Positions 22,998 through 25,088 of a DNA stretch of 25,088 nt are shown here, piece by piece. Made by a program: the position numbers and the translations under genes. The first letter of the stretch is position 1; each line of letters opens with the position of its first letter. Source of the DNA: an uncultured Collinsella sp. (GTDB taxonomy: Bacteria; Actinomycetota; Coriobacteriia; Coriobacteriales; Coriobacteriaceae); NCBI GenBank assembly GCA_902494035.1, contig CABURV010000026.1, positions 1 through 25,088 of the forward strand, read 5' to 3'. The notes beneath the pieces are model-generated. The model worked only from the letters and a program-made list of their open reading frames with translations. It was not told where the DNA came from and searched no databases.

Positions 22998-24290
22998 GTG
23001 CTCGCACCCCATATTTCCGTCGTCAACCTCGGCTGCCGTGTCAACCGGGTTGAGTCCGACCGTATCACTGCCGATCTTATGCGCCTGGGCTTTGCTATGG
23101 TGGAGCCCCAGGATGCCGATTTGATCGTCATTAACACCTGTGCCGTTACGGGCGAGGCCGAGGCCAAGACCCGTAAGGCCGTTCGTCATGCGCTGTCCCA
23201 TCCAAACGAGCCCTATGTGCTCGTGACCGGTTGCGTGGTCAATTTGCATCCTGAGGAGTTGTTGGAGCTTTCGGATCGCGTGATCGCCGAACCGTCCAAG
23301 ATCGATGTCGCCGAACGTGTCTGTGAGGTGCTGGACGTTGAGTCCGATAGCGTTCCCGCCTGCAGCGATGGCGAGGTGGTCGATGCGCTCGGTCGCTCTC
23401 GCCTGGGCGTGAAGATTCAGGACGGCTGCAACCACCGCTGCACCTATTGCATTGTGTGGAAGGCACGTGGCCCCGAGCGCTCCGTGCCCGTCGAGTCCGT
23501 GCTCGAGCAAGTTCGCGAGGCCCAGGAGGCCGGCGTGCCCGAGGTGGTGCTGACCGGTGTGAACCTGGGTGCCTACGATGGCAAGAGCGCGACCGACGAG
23601 CATGTCGAAATCGATGAGCTGCTCGAGGCCATCATGGAGCGCACGTCTATTCCGCATGTGCGCATTTCCTCGGTCGAGCCCATGGATATCTCTGAGCGCC
23701 TGCTTAAGGTTATGGCGCGCTATCCGCAGCGTATCGCCCCGTTTTTGCACCTGCCCGTGCAGTCCGGCTGCACGGCGACCCTGCATCGCATGGGTCGTCC
23801 CTATAGCGCCGAGGCCTTTGAGGACACGGTGCGTATGATTCGCGCCAACTTGCCCCAGGTGTCTCTTTCGTGCGATGTCATTGTCGGTTTTCCTGGTGAG
23901 ACGGACGAGGAGTTCGAGGAGTCGCTGGCGCTGTGCCGTCGTGTGGGTTTCTCGCGTATGCACGTGTTCCGCTATAGCAAGCGTCCCGGTACCCTTGCTG
24001 CCGATATGCCCGACCAGGTGCCGCCCGAGGTTATGGCCGAGCGCAGCCGCCGTATGCGAGCCGCGGCGCAGGAACTCGCCATTGCCGACGCTCGTCGTCG
24101 CGTGGGCACCGTCGAGCGTGCCGTCCTCGAGTACGGCGACAACCTGACGCTCGGCTCGTTCCATCATGCCCGTCTTGACGATACCTGTGGACTCACAGCC
24201 CCGTGCCTGCTCGATGTTGCTATCATCGGAGTCGATGATTCCGGCTTGGTCCATGCGCGCAGGGAGGTTCATGGAAGCCTCGAAGATTAG
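22998..24290 (+). CDS. mtaB: tRNA N6-threonylcarbamoyladenosine methylthiotransferase MtaB
   Basis: MtaB adds a methylthio group to t6A37 in tRNAs that read ANN codons, using two iron-sulfur clusters and SAM. The 430-residue protein has the N-terminal UPF0004 domain with cysteines 13, 48 and 79 for the auxiliary cluster, and the radical SAM motif CNHRCTYC (Cys144, Cys148, Cys151). The sequence GCRVN and the absence of a longer spacer fit MtaB rather than MiaB or RimO. The C-terminal RNA-binding TRAM-like region is weakly conserved. The GTG at 22998 follows AAGGAG by five bases. It overlaps phoH by 20 bases. Confidence 0.93.
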   Translation: MLAPHISVVNLGCRVNRVESDRITADLMRLGFAMVEPQDADLIVINTCAVTGEAEAKTRKAVRHALSHPNEPYVLVTGCVVNLHPEELLELSDRVIAEPSKIDVAERVCEVLDVESDSVPACSDGEVVDALGRSRLGVKIQDGCNHRCTYCIVWKARGPERSVPVESVLEQVREAQEAGVPEVVLTGVNLGAYDGKSATDEHVEIDELLEAIMERTSIPHVRISSVEPMDISERLLKVMARYPQRIAPFLHLPVQSGCTATLHRMGRPYSAEAFEDTVRMIRANLPQVSLSCDVIVGFPGETDEEFEESLALCRRVGFSRMHVFRYSKRPGTLAADMPDQVPPEVMAERSRRMRAAAQELAIADARRRVGTVERAVLEYGDNLTLGSFHHARLDDTCGLTAPCLLDVAIIGVDDSGLVHARREVHGSLED

Positions 24291-25088
24291 ACTTACCGTT
24301 CCCGAGGGTATCGACCCCTCGCGCGTTTTGGGCGCCGGCGACGGCGTCCTTCGTGCACTCGAGAACTTGGTTCGCGCCCATGTGGTCGCCCGTGGCGATA
24401 GCATCGCCGTGAGCGGTGACCCGGATGAGGTCGAACTCGTGGCGCGTTTTTTCGAACATGCCTTTCGTGAGGCTGCTGCCGGGCGCACGCTTTCTGCCGA
24501 CGATGTCTCGCGCTGTCTGGCCGTTCTGCGCGACGGTGAGCACGAGGCTACGTCGCTTCGCGATGACGTGCTGCTTTCGTATCGCGGTCGTGCCATTCGC
24601 CCCAAAACGCTCGGCCAAAAGCGCTATGTGGATGCCATTCGCTCGCATACCATCACGTTTGGCCTGGGTCCTGCCGGCACCGGTAAGACTTATCTGGCCA
24701 TGGCGCTCGCCGTTGCCGCGCTCAAGCGTCACGAGGTGGGCCGTCTGATCTTGACGCGTCCGGTTGTCGAGGCGGGGGAGAATCTGGGCTTTTTGCCTGG
24801 TACCCTTAAGGAAAAGATCGATCCCTACATGCGTCCGCTCTACGACGCCCTTTTTGACATGATGGATCGCGAGCGCACCGATGAGCTTATGGAGCGTGGC
24901 GTGATCGAGATCGCCCCGCTTGCCTACATGCGCGGCCGCACGCTGAGCGATGCCTTCGTGGTGCTCGACGAGGCGCAAAATACCACGCCCGAGCAGATGA
25001 AGATGTTCCTGACGCGCCTGGGCTTCAACTCCAAGTTCGTGATCACCGGCGACCTGAGCCAGCGCGACCTGGTGGGTCATCGTGGCGG
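24271..25088 (+). CDS. phoH: PhoH-like ATPase (3' end outside window)
   Basis: PhoH-family proteins are cytosolic ATPases, with ribonuclease or helicase roles proposed from fusions and from their frequent neighbour ybeY. About 272 residues are visible of an expected 320-340. The N-terminal part (about 1-110) is the KH-like region of the family. The ATPase core has Walker A GPAGTGKT (133-140), the conserved TRPVVEAGENLGFLPG, Walker B VVLDEAQN (about 230-237) and ITGDLSQRD. AGGGAGGT lies three bases before the ATG at 24271, inside the end of mtaB, so the two are probably cotranscribed. The next genes are expected to be ybeY and era-like, but are not seen. Confidence 0.94.
   Translation, partial: MEASKIRLTVPEGIDPSRVLGAGDGVLRALENLVRAHVVARGDSIAVSGDPDEVELVARFFEHAFREAAAGRTLSADDVSRCLAVLRDGEHEATSLRDDVLLSYRGRAIRPKTLGQKRYVDAIRSHTITFGLGPAGTGKTYLAMALAVAALKRHEVGRLILTRPVVEAGENLGFLPGTLKEKIDPYMRPLYDALFDMMDRERTDELMERGVIEIAPLAYMRGRTLSDAFVVLDEAQNTTPEQMKMFLTRLGFNSKFVITGDLSQRDLVGHRG

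Noticed and set aside
21918..24605. Minus-strand open frame of about 895 codons across dnaJ, mtaB and phoH
   Set aside because: It crosses three well-supported genes on the other strand, has no recognisable domain, and is explained by the absence of stop codons antisense to high-GC codon usage.
1..25088. tRNA, rRNA or CRISPR array
   Set aside because: No cloverleaf-type sequence, rRNA-like segment or regularly spaced direct repeat array was recognised; the only short spaced repeats are the paired units at the transposase element ends.

Overview
This window looks like a stretch of high-GC chromosome from an actinobacterium, most likely a gut Coriobacteriia member such as Collinsella. Three things support that: an actinobacterial-type integration host factor (mihF) sits between pyrF and gmk-rpoZ; the block comEA-comEC-holA-rpsT-lepA-hemW-dnaJ has an order known from Actinomycetota and Bacillota; and GTG starts are frequent. 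The genus is an inference from gene content, not from a database match.

Layout. At 1-1828 (minus) lies the N-terminal two thirds of a bifunctional aldehyde/alcohol dehydrogenase (adhE), with a LacI-type operator-like dyad upstream. At 1982-3019 is a compact mobile element: a REP-associated (Y1/HUH) transposase gene between 49-bp inverted ends, each carrying two copies of a 16-bp GGGGACAG motif at 33-bp spacing, with a hairpin that would hide the transposase ribosome binding site. rpmB (minus) and its terminator follow.

At 3600-9087 (plus) is a pyrimidine operon, pyrR-pyrB-pyrC-pyrK-pyrD-pyrF, preceded by a leader that can fold as a three-state PyrR-type attenuator. Together these genes cover UMP synthesis from carbamoyl phosphate except for the orotate phosphoribosyltransferase step (pyrE); carAB are also absent from the window. 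A second hairpin lies between pyrC and pyrK, and a large stem-loop follows pyrF.

At 9327-11737 come mihF-gmk-rpoZ-thiI, with start codons abutting or nearly abutting the preceding stop codons, closed by an intrinsic terminator. At 11951-14964 are the DNA-uptake genes comEA and comEC, then holA, rpsT with a strong terminator, and lepA, which appears to start from a promoter squeezed behind that terminator and to be leaderless. From 18318 the genes are dus, hemW, two dnaJ-type genes, mtaB and the start of phoH, which runs off the end.

The most unusual item is the first dnaJ-type gene (20655-21758). It has an intact J domain and four zinc-finger repeats, but the second half of the substrate-binding region is replaced by about three hydrophobic membrane segments. 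It occupies the slot between hemW and dnaJ where hrcA is usually found. No tRNA, rRNA or CRISPR array was seen.
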